DNA from: Collybia mongolica
Lineage: Eukaryota > Basidiomycota > Agaricomycetes > Agaricales > Clitocybaceae
Reading direction: 5' to 3'
DNA length: 64,000 nucleotides
NCBI GenBank assembly: GCA_013420905.1
Contig: JAAXNY010000009.1
Span: 434,001-498,000, forward strand
The notes under the pieces are model-generated. The model worked only from the letters and a program-made list of their open reading frames with translations. It had not been told where the DNA came from and ran no database searches. A program made the position numbers and the translations under genes. The stretch's first letter is position 1. Each line of letters starts with the position of its first letter. Positions 39,241 through 52,381 of this stretch are shown here, in pieces.

Positions 39241-42131
39241 ATGGACGCACTCAAGTCCCTCATACAGCCTCTAGTCGGCGGCGCAGGCGGCTCGTCTGTC
39301 GTTGATGGTATGAAGCTTGTTGTTCTTGGAGGCACTGTTGAGACCGCAAGACGGGTATCCAGCTCAGCATGGTACGGTCACCGCACTCCTCTCCGTTCTG
39401 TTATCCTTAAATTTGTCTACCCAGGTCCCACTTCGTGAACTGTAAGTGCCTTTCTAAGCTGTTGATGGGCGTTAGAGACCCGGATAAAACATTGCCACGC
39501 TGAGCCTCGTTGGTGTGCTGTCCCAAGGCTCTTAACCAGCGGGAGTATTCCTTTTGTGCCTCGTGGCCAATCGTTCTACATTTACAGTCATTTCATTGCA
39601 GCGAGCCACGATGACTACGCATTCATATTATGTCCCCTCGTTCCCATTAACGCTACCGGCCTTGCCACGATGCACGATCAACTGACCCACCGCCTTTCCC
39701 CATCTAGCCTTCTTCCTCACGGCCCACTTCTCCGAGGAAGACTACCCGTACGATTGGCTCATGCTTTGGCTCTCTCGCCGTCCTGAATGGCAACGGTCCC
39801 GAGAGTTCGAAACGACCACTCGGACCTCCGGTATTGGCTCCGATAACTCCAACTCGTTCGGTGAGGAGGACCTGTGGGATGATGGCACAACTCCCAACAC
39901 TGTTGTCACTGGGGATGATGACGATGACATCCCTGGGAAAGTTACAACTAGAGTCGTATTCCAACCCACATTCGATACTACTCATACCATATATTACAAG
40001 GGCCATTGGTTGCGAGTCAGGAGGGGAAGGAAGACGGACGGCAGTGGCACAGAAATGCTGTCCATCAGGTGTGTAGCTCGGTGTTGCCCCGAGCTACGGC
40101 TATCGCTAATCACTTGTTGACGCTTCTCTAATTAGCGTCGTCGCACGTTCTAATACGATTCTGAAGCAGCTCGTGCTACAGGCAAAGAAGGAATACGAGG
40201 CCGAGGCGATTCACCGAATCCAAATATACTTCGCGGATTCGCACGGATCGTGGCGATGGACAGACTCGCGTCACAAGAGGCCTATGGGAAGCATTGTTCT
40301 CAACCCGGGCGTCAAGGAGATGTTGTTGAACGATACCAAGGACTTCCTGAGGTCAGAGAAAGTAAGTATGGCGTCTTAATTGCTCTATAACAAGAGGTTA
40401 AATTTGGCGAATAATTATAGTGGTATGCAGACAGGGGCATCCCCTTCAGACGTGGTTACCTATTGCACGGTGTTCCGGGGTCTGGAAAATCCTCCCTTAT
40501 CCATGCAATTGCTGGTCAGCTCATGCTCGACATCTATGTCGTATCCCTGTCGGCGTCTTGGATCTCGGACTCGACACTCACCACGCTCATGGGTCGCGTT
40601 CCGGCGCGTTGCATTCTTCTCTTGGAAGATTTGGACGCCGCTTTTGTCCGAAGTGTCAGTCGCGAGGATGGGGATGGTTCAGAGGAGAAGGAGAAAAAAG
40701 AGGGTCCAGCTGAGCAGGGGCAAAGCAACAACAACGGAGGTAGCGGTGGATTTAGGAGCCACAGGAGCCGGCGAGGCGAGCACTTGTCGGATGTGAATAC
40801 TTTGAGTTTGAGCGGACTACTCAATGCGCTTGATGGAGTTGCAGCTGCGGAGGGTAGACTGCTGTTTGCGTACGTCTTGTTATTCCAGGAATCTCTCGCC
40901 TCTTATGGCTAATCCGACCTGCCTCTTCCAGCACCACAAATCATCTAGACAGGCTCGATCCTGCGCTATCGCGGCCTGGACGCATGGATGTTTGGGTTGA
41001 GTTCAAGAACGCAAGTAGATGGCAGGCCGAGGCGCTCTTTAGAAACTTCTTCCCTTCTACTGAAGACGAGACAATTGATGCAGAGCCTGAAGTTGCGTCT
41101 CCATCGACTCCCACCAGCCATGCAGGCACAACTGGCGCTCAAGGTTCGACATCGTCTTTATGGTCTATGTCACCATCATTCGCTTCCTCGGTAGCGTCGT
41201 TCTCATCAACACCACTCTCGTCACCATCCTCGCCCACATCGTCTACTACTCCGTCGCTTCCCAGAACGGCCGTTTCGATGACTGCGGCGCCCCTTCCCCA
41301 GTTCGGTGCGTCTAATCAGGCATACCTTCCCCCACCCGTGGAAGAACACATTCTGGCTAGCCATCATTCCGCCAAGCCGCTTGATGCTGTGAGGCTCGGT
41401 TTGTTGGCCAAGAAGTTCGCGGATGGCGTACCAGAGGAGGAGTTCAGCGTCGCTGCGCTCCAGGGCTGTAAGTCATTCGTTGTCGTGCACACGATACATC
41501 ATAACCAAGCTATCTTCTAGACCTGTTGAAGAACAAGTCTCAGCCCGAAGCCGCTGCGAGCGGAGTTGGAGAGTGGGTTATTAGCGAACGGCAGATGCGC
41601 GAGAGGCTGAAGCGAGAGAAGGAAGAGCGTGAAGTCAAGGAGAAACTCGAGGTAAGTTTGATAGGTATAGTGATTATGTATCTGTGCTTATCTGCTTATC
41701 TGGTGTGCCAGCGAGAGAAGAGAAAGAAGGCGCAAGCTGAAAAGGAGGCTGAGAAAAAGGAGTTGGAAAAGAAAGAGGCTGAGCTAGAGAAGATGCGCCA
41801 GCTTCTTGCAGATAAGGAGAAAGAGGAGAAGGAAAAGAAGGAGGAAGAAGAGAAGGAGAAGGAGCGCGAAAAGGAGGAAGATGAAGAGAAGAAAAAGCAG
41901 AGGGAGAAGGAGGATGAAGAGGTCGCCGAGAAAAAGGCTCGAGAAGAAGAGCTCAGAAAGAAAGAGGCTGAGGTAGAAGAAGCCCGCAAGAAGCAACAGC
42001 AACGGGAAGCAGAGGAATTGGATAGCGAGGATAGCGACGGGGAAAATATCCCCCCGCAGTCCGCCTCTCCCACAGCTCAGCCTTTGAATTGGGCTGCGGA
42101 TGAGACTTCGAGCTGGGGCTCGTTTGCCTGA
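39241..42131 (+). CDS. BCS1-like AAA ATPase with charged coiled-coil tail
   Basis: The N-terminal BCS1 region (LTAHFSEEDYPYDWLMLWLS, RPEWQRSREFE) is followed by an AAA domain: Walker A GVPGSGKSSL, Walker B CILLLEDLDAAF, second-region-of-homology ATTNHLDRLDPALSRPGRMD and VWVEFKNASRWQAEALFRNF. Yeast Bcs1 sits in the inner mitochondrial membrane and installs the Rieske protein into complex III. Mushrooms have many BCS1-like paralogs of unknown role. Here an acidic and Ser-rich insert separates Walker B from the downstream AAA part. About 200 residues, mostly Lys, Glu and Arg, form a long predicted coiled coil after the domain (41,540-42,030). At least seven introns. The start at 39241 is the first ATG of the N-terminal exon. 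Confidence 0.85.
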
Positions 42132-43216
42132 CTAGAAGGCGGTGACGACGCGAAATCCTCCAGTTCGTCGACGGCCACTGATACGCCAAACCCTACAAAT
42201 GATAACATATCGCAGCAAATGTTCCAGTCTTCATCACCCCCATCAACACCCAGTACCCCAGCATCATCCATTCGAGCGGATGCCGCATCGGCTCTCCTGA
42301 CGAGACATGCGGGCGGCTTCGCGTTAGTGTATCTCCAGCTCTATTTTCATCTGTACAAGTTATTATTGCATCTCATGGGATTAAGGGAGCGGTAGGGCGA
42401 TACAAACACTCCTGTTGCTCACTCCATCTGTCTACTTACCCATCCCTCACATACATACTCCATTCATCGTATATATCTCGCATCTCCATTCATCATCTCT
42501 GTGTACATCGTTTCTTTCTGCATGCTCTTTTTCGGTTATACATCCGTTTGTCTCTTTTTCAGTAACGATATATTCGCCTTCATTTCTGATTATCGTTGTT
42601 CACTTGATCGATCGTATATGCTCACACACGTTGCGGAAACGTGCAAATGATAATGTGAGAGAATGAGATGACATGTCGTGGGCGCTGTAAAAGACTGGCT
42701 CCAGATATATTTGCGTACTGGTTTCAAGTCAAAAGTGCGGTAATCATCCGCTAGCACTTATAAGCTAGATTGAATTTACTTCATCCGTATGGGCTTCCTC
42801 CCAGCGCATCAGATATCCCAATAGACATGACCTTCAGTTTTGAACGCTTGCTCTGTGAGGAGTTTGGAAATCTATTTCCATGCCTCATGGTCATTTAGGG
42901 GCGGAGAGTGTTCTGTGATCAGAGCAGGGTGACTGGCAATTATGCAGTACACTGCCAAATACTCGCTCGCACGTGGCTTTCAGCCTGAACCACCTGCCAG
43001 GAGCGTGAAGGTCGGAGTGCATTCGGAGTGTAAAATAAGTGTGCTCTGCTGGCAGTTCTACGCCTGCAATCTTCACTTGATCTCTGCCCTCACCCTGCGT
43101 AGAGTACCTGGCTTGCACAGTGACTTACCTCTCTTCTTGAACGCTACTTGCGATCTGTGCTATACTGTGGACAATATATCTTCAACTTTATTATTATTAA
43201 TTTCGTTCTTCTATCA
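42132..43216. other. Intergenic region
   Basis: Pyrimidine-rich downstream stretch (42400-42560), then no recognisable gene up to the two-gene module. Confidence 0.5.
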
Positions 43217-46200
43217 ATGTCTATTGCCCGTCTTTCTGATCCAGAAAGTATGTCGAGCTTGTTCGAGAATAATATGTTCCCACCACTGACTCTTTATCTA
43301 GATTTTGTACGAGTTGACCGGCAGTTCTGGTCATGCTTGAGGTGCAACGATGCTCCTGAGACGATGACTGCGCGAAATGCTGTCATCCACGGGGGTACAG
43401 CCAAGCATCGTCGGGCAACCGACCGTTATATCGCGAGTCTGGAAGCTGCTAACGTCGCTGCGATTGAAGATACCCCAGCTGGGGTTATGATGGTTGACGA
43501 TCATCCTGCAGGCGATCCGTTCTTAGATATGCTCAACACATATAGTCAAGTTGGCCATTCGACGCATCCATCACCATCTCCTGTACCATCTCCCCCACCA
43601 AGGCATTCCCCACAGATGGCCTCACCGGTTGGCCCCAGCGCAATACAAGTCGACGACTTCACTCCCAATGCATATCTTGCTCATCGCAGTCATCGGACCG
43701 CCGTTCGCGAAGCGGTTAACAGAGCACTCGACGCATTCTTACTCAACGAAGACTCTGAGGATGAGGATGAAGGATCCGGGGATGTTGAGGATACATTCTT
43801 ACCACCCCCTCCTGATGTTCCTGCTGGTAAGTATATAGATTGTTTCTTTTGGCCCCTTTCTCATTATTTATGTAGAAAAACATAGCCTGCCATCAGTCCG
43901 TCGCCGTGGTCTGCCCCGATCTTCGTCGACCGGCGTCTGGAGCCCCTGGCCTGACCGCAGTGTCAGCCTCTCTATTACCATCTCAATACGTTGCTAATGT
44001 AGATAACAGTCATGTACACTCGATATTGTATCACAACTCCCGAGGTCGGTTTTTTCGCACAAGGATTTGGAAGTCATGCTCTGGCTATTGGGGATTAATG
44101 GAGTGACTGATGTTCCTACGATTTCAAATATAAAATCCACGTCAGCAGTAATGGAGGGCTTGTGTGGTGTAGGCATCTCCCGCCATTTGGGCTCGTTGGG
44201 ACACACCTACCATATTATAAAACCATCATCTATGATAGCACTGGTAAATTCGGTGTGATCTCACTATGTTCTGTACTGACTGTTGGCCAGGATTTCTCAA
44301 ATCCGGCAGTGAGAAACGTACTAGAAGTTTACCCAGAAGATACTGGTCAGGTCTTGACATCTGCAACGCAAGCTTCTCGTTGGCTACATGATGTTGACCC
44401 ACGTCAGCTTACTCCCATGCACCGAGTCGGGCTCAATGATTACTTTATTATGGAGCCAACACGACTTCATGATGGAACTATGTGTATTCCAACGCGCTGG
44501 TACAAGAAAGCCGGTGTCATGATGTGTCGTGCCTGGCGAATGGTTACCTTGAATGGGGGTTGGGTTGTTGAACGATGGGATGAGTTAACGTTCTCTGATA
44601 ACCAGTTATTGCTTTCGGGGAGCGACATTCACAATGGTGCCTACCTAGGCCCAGGAGTCCCATCAGCAACTCAGATTGCAGGTATGAGACCCGGTGCATT
44701 GCAACAAACCAAATCTAATCGACTATAGGGATGCGAGATGCTTCCAATGAAGCGCTATTGCAGCCGTGGCCTTATCCACTCCTCAATGAGTGGCGCAACA
44801 AGGCCAAAGGTTCGCGAGTGGTTGCTTACCCTGCCTGGCTGTATTGTGACGACACATCTGGGAATCGGTCAAAAAAGTGGAACGAGCATAACAGCTTTCT
44901 CATGGTGGCCGCTGGGCTTCCACGAGAACATGCACATAAGGAAGCCAATGTTCACTTTCTCTGTACATCAAATGCTGCACCTCCATTAGAAATGCTCGAA
45001 GGTCTTGTAGAAGATATTGAGTATGATTGAAAGTTACGCTATATCGTAACATCCTTATTAATGTGACCTGTTAATTCTAGGGAATGCCAAGCGGGCGGTG
45101 TTCAGGTTTATGACTGTCTGTATGGAGAGACAGTATTGGTTATCCTCTGGATACTGGCCTTACTAGGTGATAACCCGATGCAGAGTGAATTTGCTTGCCA
45201 CTCTGGTCTTCGATCCAAATTCTTTTGCAGGTCATGCTGGGTCAAAGGTAAAGATGGTGATGACATGGAAGAATTTGACGGTGCTGTGAAAAAAGGTGAA
45301 ACCTTTGCAGGTATGGTGGATCGTGTTCGGCGTTTCATGCAGGTAAAACCAATAATATATAAGAATATACTATCATGACCCACATTTCTGGTCTCAATAT
45401 GTAGGTTGGCAAGGCACGCGAGCCTGTAGAAACTCAAAAGACGTCTCGCGAGATATTTGAGAACGTTGTTGGAATGGAGCCACAGAAGCAAAATCAGATA
45501 TTACGCACATCAACTGGTATCAAAGACAAATTTCTCCATTATTTCGTCGACAAAATTGACAATGCCCGCAAAAAGCTTAGTGGTCCTCGTGCTGAGGCCG
45601 CAACTCACCGAATTCTGTCCACAATGCCAACTCAGCCATATAGCCCAGTATGGCGCATAAAAGGTAAGCCATCGTGTCCTTTAGCATCATCTGTCTACTG
45701 GTGACATAGCAGGTCTGACAGATCTAAACCCACACTCTGATACACCAGTGGAAATTCTTCATGTTGTGTTGCTAGGCTTTGTGAAGTATTTTTGGCGGGA
45801 TGCCATTGAGCGTCTTTCAGATGAACAGAAGGGAACCCTGAAAGTTCGATTGACTAGTATGGACATGTCGGGACTTGACCCCTGCATTGGATCCTTGCGT
45901 GGTCATACGCTGGTCCAATACGCTGGATCACTCGTTGGACGTGACTTCAAAATTGTGGAGCAGATCGCAATATTTGCGCTGTATGACCTGTTGGATGACA
46001 GTATCCTTCAAACCTGGGCGGCTCTCGCAGCTCTGGTCCCCTTGATTTGGCAACCACGGATTGATAATCTTGATGAATATCTTGTATGTCTCGATACTCA
46101 GGCTAACTGTTAGCACAATCTAATTATCTTCGACAGGCAAAATTAGAAAGTGCAGTCGACCGCTTTCTAAACTGCACTGCTCGGTGGACTCCTCGCTGGT

Positions 46201-47250
46201 TTAATAAACCAAAATTTCATCTTCTTTTACATCTCGTCGCTCACATTCGACGCTTTGGGCCAGCAATCCTTTTTGCAACTGAAGTTTTTGAAGCATTCAA
46301 TGCCATCATACGGGCATGGTCAATTCATTCCAACCGTCAGGCTCCTTCCCTTGATATTGCGAAACATGCCGCTGGGCTTGTTCGTATCCGGCATCTTCTC
46401 AGTGGTGGCTTTTATGAAGAAAAATTTGAGTCAGAAGATGGCAGCGAGACATTAGTTACATGGCGACAAGCTGGATCCTCTGTCATTGCCTTAGGACAGA
46501 CACCGTCAATTGTATCAGCGAGACTTGGGTTGTCACCGCCTAGCAGGTCGCAGAAGGGTATATCCTCATTTCCTTTCTATCTAACTTTACTTATTCTCAA
46601 CTCCAGGAGCTGTCCGATATAAGAAAGCTTCATCAATTATAGATTGGTCAGACACAATTTCATCACAATACTACCGCCCACCTCCGGGAGGCTCAAAATT
46701 CAGGGAAGGCGCTGACATCGTTCTTGACAACGAGGATCGTGTCAGTATTGATGACTTTGTGGTCTACAAGGTTATTAATGGGGATTACCGGGTTGCAAAG
46801 ATCCGTGAAATCCTGTCTCGTCTTGAGGGAGCAATCACCCTTGTAGAGGTTTTTAATACTGGTGAACTGGCATTACCTTACTCAATGCCCACAATTCGGA
46901 GCTCTCAAGAATACTACATGGCAGCCCCTTCGGTAAATAAACCCTCACACTGTGAAAATTATCTGACACTTGCATCTTAGGATCTTCTCTGTGCTGCAAA
47001 CATTCAGCACAACTGTGCAGCTCACCCTTGTGACTTGTCGGGTTCCCGGCCTGTTTTCCTTGAGCGTGAGCGACTTCCTGATAATTCATTGGCGGTGCGC
47101 CATCATGGGGATTTGGCGGATCTAGTCCTTAATACTGGAAAAATGCGGGATGCGTGGATCATTCAAAGGTTTGTTCAGGCTGTGTCTACACTTGATCATG
47201 AAGAAATTATCCATATGGCTGTGAGAGATGATATAGCCAAGGCACTTTAA
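43217..47250 (+). CDS. Large protein of an expanded Agaricomycete family, possibly transposase-derived (module gene A)
   Basis: About ten exons join into an uninterrupted protein of roughly 1,050 residues. It begins MSIARLSDPENFVRVDRQFW and has a C2H2-like motif (CLRCNDAP...HGGTAKH). Then come an acidic disordered stretch, SCTLDIVSQLPRSVFSHKDL, NPAVRNVLEVYPEDTGQVL, YPAWLYCDDTSGNRSKKWNE, LGDNPMQSEFACHSGLRSKF with FCRSCW, DTPVEILHVVLLGFVKYFWR, CTARWTPRWFNKPKFHLLLH and AILFATEVFEAFNAIIRAWS. The end is VSTLDHEEIIHMAVRDDIAK. I recognise this as a family present in many copies in mushroom genomes and usually left as hypothetical. The N-terminal finger, the LHVVLLG...KYFWRD block and the late ATE-FEAFN block recall Tnp2/Plavaka-type transposases, but that is inference. 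All exons are open, so it is intact. A second gene follows after 129 bp. Confidence 0.6.
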
Positions 47251-47379
47251 ATGTATCTACATAGGTCTATTATTAAACGTTACAAGCGGTGTGGGACTTA
47301 GTGAAATTTCTAGATCCTGTCACACATGTGACAGGCCTATTTCCTCCTTTCCACGTCGCTCGGTGAACGCCTGTCCCCA

Positions 47380-48957
47380 ATGCCGATATCACACCTCATG
47401 AATCCTACCCCGATTTCCTATACAGGGTACCAATCTCCACCCAATCACACTCCTTTCGAACAATGTGAACCCCTACCTACTAGGAATTTTGCGAGTGGAA
47501 CGGGCTCCTCCATCGTACAAGGTGATCTCAACATTAGGTCGGTCACATACTCTGATGTACAGAGTCATAGTAGAAATCAGGAGGGCGGGCCTGGGCGTCA
47601 CCGCCGTCTTTCCTCCAGTGACACTCGACAATTGAAGCGGTCCAGGCAAGACGACATCTACGGTGACAACAATGCCGATGGTTATCATAGCAATTTCTCG
47701 AGTCCACAAAGTGCGCCTCAGCAGCTGCCACCACCTCCCCCAACAGGAAACAAAATTCCCATTGAAATTGTCACCGCTTTATCAACACAATATGGGCTCC
47801 TCGAAGACCAGAAGCGCATGCTCTTCTCGTTTCACAGGGTTAGTGGTTCTATACAATACTTAACTTATTTAATACTAAGCCATTACATGTGGACAGACCT
47901 GCTCGGCTTTGGAGAATGCTGATGCATTGACACGATTGATGTCTTTCGCACTTCAACTCAAGGTTGATGCGAAGCTTTCCAAGCTTATTGCCCAAGCGGA
48001 TGCCTCAGAGGCCCGCTTATCGGATGTCGTAGTTCCCAAAGCACCCTTCATTGTCTCTGATGAACTCCGAGTACATTCTCACTTTATATTCTGTTAATGT
48101 GTTTTAACCTTTCCCATTTTAGAATCATATCACCATGCTCGCGAAAAGAGTACTCATCCAGCCTGGTCGTATTAACTTCAAGGGCATGTGGGATGATGTC
48201 TTTGTTCGTATATCGTTTTGTGTTGTCACTCCCATTGCTAATGATGTTTATAGAATGATTTGAAGGAAGATGTTCAGCAGTTTGGAATCGAGAAAGTCAT
48301 CCAGACAGGACAGAAGAGCAAAATTGTCACGGCTTGCAAGCGGGCTTCGAACAGTGCTCGTGAACAACTTCGACGCCTCATAGCCAATGGCAATGTAGTG
48401 ACGGGGCCGACGGCGGCAACCCTCAATGCCTTTTGCTGTACCGTCTTGGAGAAATTCGGGACGGTGCAGCATGGAATTGATAAGGCCTTCATAGCTCAAG
48501 TTGCTTTAATGGTTCGATAGTATTTTTGATTCTTGATTGGTGGCTCACATCCTATCGACAGCGTGCATATGGGCTCAGTGTTGCGATCAAGAGAGAAGGC
48601 TCCGATATTAATTTGTCAGATATAGAGCCAGTGCCGCCACTGAAGAAGAAAGCAGCTGAAGAAGAAAGTGAGAAATTCTGGGAAGGCTTTGAAATCTTTC
48701 TGCGCAAGCTCAACAGCGAATGGCATGGAAATAAGGCAGGGTATAATGGGTGAGTCACACCATTCCGATTATTGTATATGACTCAAAGCCCATTTAATAG
48801 CCATATCCTAACGGTAATCGATGCCGATAACGCGCGCTTCCAGAAATCTGGTGAACCATCAAATGTTGCTCAGTCCGGCTCTTCTGCAAGTGCTTCGAGT
48901 GCTGCTACGTTGACAGCAGCCACTTCGACTTTGGACAATTTCATTGACCTGCTCTAA
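47380..48957 (+). CDS. Unknown protein next to gene A (module gene B)
   Basis: Six exons give about 430 residues. The N-terminus (MPISHLMNPTPISYTGYQSP) is disordered with a basic patch (RQLKRSRQDD) and a run of prolines. A helical part follows (IVTALSTQYGLLEDQKRMLF, LTRLMSFALQLKVDAKLSKL). Then come HITMLAKRVLIQPGRINFKG, KIVTACKRASNSAREQLRRL, IEPVPPLKKKAAEEESEKFW and a Ser/Ala/Thr-rich end (LDNFIDLL). I do not recognise the family. It has the same strand as gene A and lies 129 bp behind it, which suggests they move or work together. The basic patch and helices would fit DNA or chromatin binding, but nothing proves it. Confidence 0.65.
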
Positions 48958-49689
48958 TAACTACTCATATATATCCCCTCGTTCTTTTATTATCGTTTAA
49001 TCATATCCAGTATATTCCTTACTATCTACCCTATCAGTTTTACGCAAAGCGTACAATATAATCGTTGATTGCCCTGCATTATATTCATTATAAGGTTGTT
49101 TCATGGATGGAACTGAGGGTGACAACGAGAGAAGCTTGCGCAATTGCTTGCAGGTAGCTTGAAGATAAAATGGCAAGCCTAGTTCATTCTAGCGATCCAA
49201 GGAGACTATAAGCGTAGAACTATAGTACGGGTGCACTCTATTTGTTAGTTTGCGTGTTTGATGGTGAATGGGCAGCGTGAGAAATGAAATGGCAAGCAGA
49301 CTGCATTCTCTGGTTTGGCAGTGTAGATGGTGGTCTGAGTATTAATGGGGTCAAAATTCCGCAGCTTCACATAGTTTTTAATCTCTTGCTTTTCTGAGCA
49401 TGTGGTAAAAAGTTGGGGTCGTGGGGTCGTCGTGAAATGGTCGGACGTTTGTGTCCTAGGGAAGTGATTGAATGTGGGGATAAGTGTAATTATAACATGG
49501 ATCATCTGAACTGTGACAAGATCTTGGTGAAAAGCACAGCCAAAGGGAACCGCAGCAAGCAAATTTGGCTTTGGTGTAGTTTGGTCACACCTTCTGGCAC
49601 AATCACTGCAATCAGCCTGCGGCAGCCTCGTTTCTATTTAACGAAAACCCCACCCATCCGCCCCCGGCTCACCAACGAACTCATAAAAA
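48958..49689. other. Intergenic region
   Basis: AT-rich spacer. A GTGCACTC element near 49231 is partly complementary to GAGTGCA near 43016 (see rejected items). No gene supported. Confidence 0.5.
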
Positions 49690-52381
49690 ATGGCAACAAG
49701 CACATCAGGCCTTGGGACAGAGATAGTCTCTGTTATCAACAAACTTCAAGACGTTTTCACGGCAGTAGGCTCGTCTGCTTCGCAGATTGACCTTCCTCAG
49801 ATATGTGTACTTGGAAGTCAGAGTAGTGGGAAGAGTAGTGTCCTTGAGGTGAGTTGGTCTATCAGCTGCACATTACAAGTGTTTCAACTATTGAGGACTC
49901 TATCTTAGAACATAGTTGGACGAGATTTCCTGCCGCGTGGTACTGGTATCGTGACGCGGCGTCCACTGGTAAGAACCAATTGAATCATCTTGATTATTGG
50001 AATTCACTCTCTACATAGGTACTCCAACTCATCAACAGGACGTCGACTGGTGCCTCCGCAACCTCTCGTAGGTACTCTCGTCAGCGCTAGGAACTTGTAA
50101 AGCTTATACCAATCCTGCAGCACAAATTAATGGTGCAGACAAAGGAACCGATAAGGCCGCCAACGCAGACGAATGGGGTGAATTTCTTCACCTCCCCGGA
50201 GAGAAGTTCTACGATTTTGGGAAGATTAGGGACGAAATAGTACGCGACACGGAGGCAAAAACGGGCAAAAACGCTGGAATCTCTCCTCAACCCATCAACC
50301 TCCGCATATTCTCTCCTAATGTCCTGACATTGACACTCGTAGATCTGCCAGGATTGACCAAGGTACCAGTTGGCGACCAACCACGCGATATCGAGAAGCA
50401 GATCCGCGACATGCTATTAAAGTATATATCGAAACCAGCATGTATCATTCTCGCCGTCACCGCTGCAAACACCGATTTGGCCAACTCCGATGGCTTAAAG
50501 ATGGCGAGAGAGGTGGATCCTGACGGTACAAGGACGATAGGTGTCTTGACAAAGGTCGACTTGATGTGAGCTCTGTACCTATTGTCTATTCCCTCAAATC
50601 CGAGCTAATCGTTTTTGGACGGAATTTAGGGACAAAGGCACAGATGTTGTAGATATCCTGGCTGGTCGCATCATTCCCCTCCGCCTCGGATACGTACCAG
50701 TTGTGAATCGTGGCCAACGTGACATTGAAAACTCCAAGCCTATCAGCCAGGCACTTGACCACGAACGCGAGTATTTTGAAAATCACCCCTCGTACAAGGG
50801 TAAAGCCCAGTTCTGCGGCACTCCTTTCCTTGCACGAAAACTAAACATGGTACGCGGCTACATACTGTTCCCCATCCCCTGCCTAACTTAATTATTTAGA
50901 TTCTTATGCATCACATCCGAGCAACTATACCAGACATTAAAGCCCGGATCACGCAGCAACTGCAGAAATACAACGCAGAACTGCTCACTCTTGGTGGGCC
51001 TCTCGGGGATGGCAATGCTGGCAATGTGGTCCTATCGGTCATCACTGAATTCACGTCCGAATTTCGGACAACTATTGATGGTAACACCAACGACCTGTCA
51101 TTGAACGAGCTTTCCGGAGGAGCGCGTATTAGTTTTGTCTTCCACGAACTCTTCAACAATGGTGTTAAAAGCATCGACCCCTTCGACCAAGTAAAGGATG
51201 GTGATATTCGAACAATCCTGTACAACTCTTCTGTGAGTTCTGCCTCTTATAACTCTTGCTAATGTATTTTCAACCTATACCCAGGGTTCTACGCCATCGC
51301 TTTTCGTCGGCACGGCGGCTTTCGAAGTAATCGTGAAGCAACAGATCAAACGCCTAGAAGACCCCAGCCTAAAGTGTTGTCAATTGGTCTATGACGAGCT
51401 CATCCGTATCCTCGGCCAACTGTTGGGAAAAATTGTAAGCCTTCCTCCGCCTTTAGTTCGTTTCTTCGGAACATAAACACCCTTTGGGCACCTCTAGCAA
51501 GCATTCCGACGATACCCCGCACTTCGTGAACGTTTTAACTCAGTCGTGGTTAATTTCTTTAAACAATCAATGACACCTACGACGAAATTAGTGACTGATA
51601 TGGTTGCGTGTGTACAATTTACCCGACGGACTTCACCGCCTAACTTCAAAATATTAGCATGCAGGCTTGCTATGTAAACACCACCCATCCTGATTTCATC
51701 AGTGGACACAAGGTACATCAGATTATACTCAAAATTTTTTATACTCATGAAACTCCACAGGCAACCGCCGTCGTTACTGAACGCCTCAACGCTGGCAAAC
51801 CTCAAGCACCCCCCGACCCCAAGAACACAAAAGCGCAGGTTAACAACAACAAAGATCTCGATGTCGATGCTCGAAAGGAGGAGCCAAGCTTCTTTGGATC
51901 GTTCTTTTCTGCAAAAACGGGTGCGGCGAAGAAGAAAGGACAGTCTGTAATGGAAGCTCCACCTGCGATTATTAGGCCACAAGCAGCCTTGAACGAGAGA
52001 GAGACAATGGAGACCGAGGTTATCAGTTGCGTAGACACATTTACTCTGCGGTTTATCGATATTGACTATGCAAATTTAGAACTGCTCATTCACTCATACT
52101 TCAACATCGTAAAGCGGGAGATGATCGACATGGTACCAAAAGCTATTTCGCTTACTCTCGTGTCGCACTCGAAGGAGAACCTCCAACGAGAGTTGCTGCA
52201 AGAGCTTTACAAGCCTGAGGTCCTTGATGATTTATTGAAGGAGAGCGAATTTGTCGTTAGCCGAAGGAAGGAGGTTGTCAGTATGGTGCAAGCCCTCAAT
52301 AAGGCTGAAGAGTGCGTCTCTTAGTCCCTGCCTAATTCATGCCTCTTATTCTTTCTCTCCAGGATCGTTGCAGGCGTCTAA
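49690..52381 (+). CDS. VPS1: Dynamin-like GTPase VPS1
   Basis: A dynamin-family GTPase of about 700 residues for membrane fission in vacuolar protein sorting, endocytosis and peroxisome division. GTPase motifs are G1 [12 protein letters not shown], the switch region [16 protein letters not shown]3 DLPGLTKV, and G4 TKVD. A dynamin middle region and a Lys-rich variable insert ([18 protein letters not shown]) follow. The GTPase effector domain reads [34 protein letters not shown] and [20 protein letters not shown]. An RETMETEVI...YFNIVKRE effector domain without a PH domain fits Vps1 better than Dnm1. More than ten short introns. The last exon adds EIVAGV with the stop at 52379-52381. An intron inside the effector domain must be removed (ATC-A | AA-CTG) to keep IKLLIHSY. 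Confidence 0.92.

Noticed and set aside
41696..42073. Serine- and phenylalanine-rich open frame on the minus strand
   Set aside because: It is the complement of the Lys/Glu coiled coil of the BCS1-like gene and reflects its codon bias.
43016..49240. Possible terminal inverted repeats (GAGTGCA near 43016 and TGCACTC near 49231) around the two-gene module
   Set aside because: Only seven identical bases with weak extension (about 10 of 13), no target-site duplication seen, and such matches occur by chance in AT/GC-mixed DNA.
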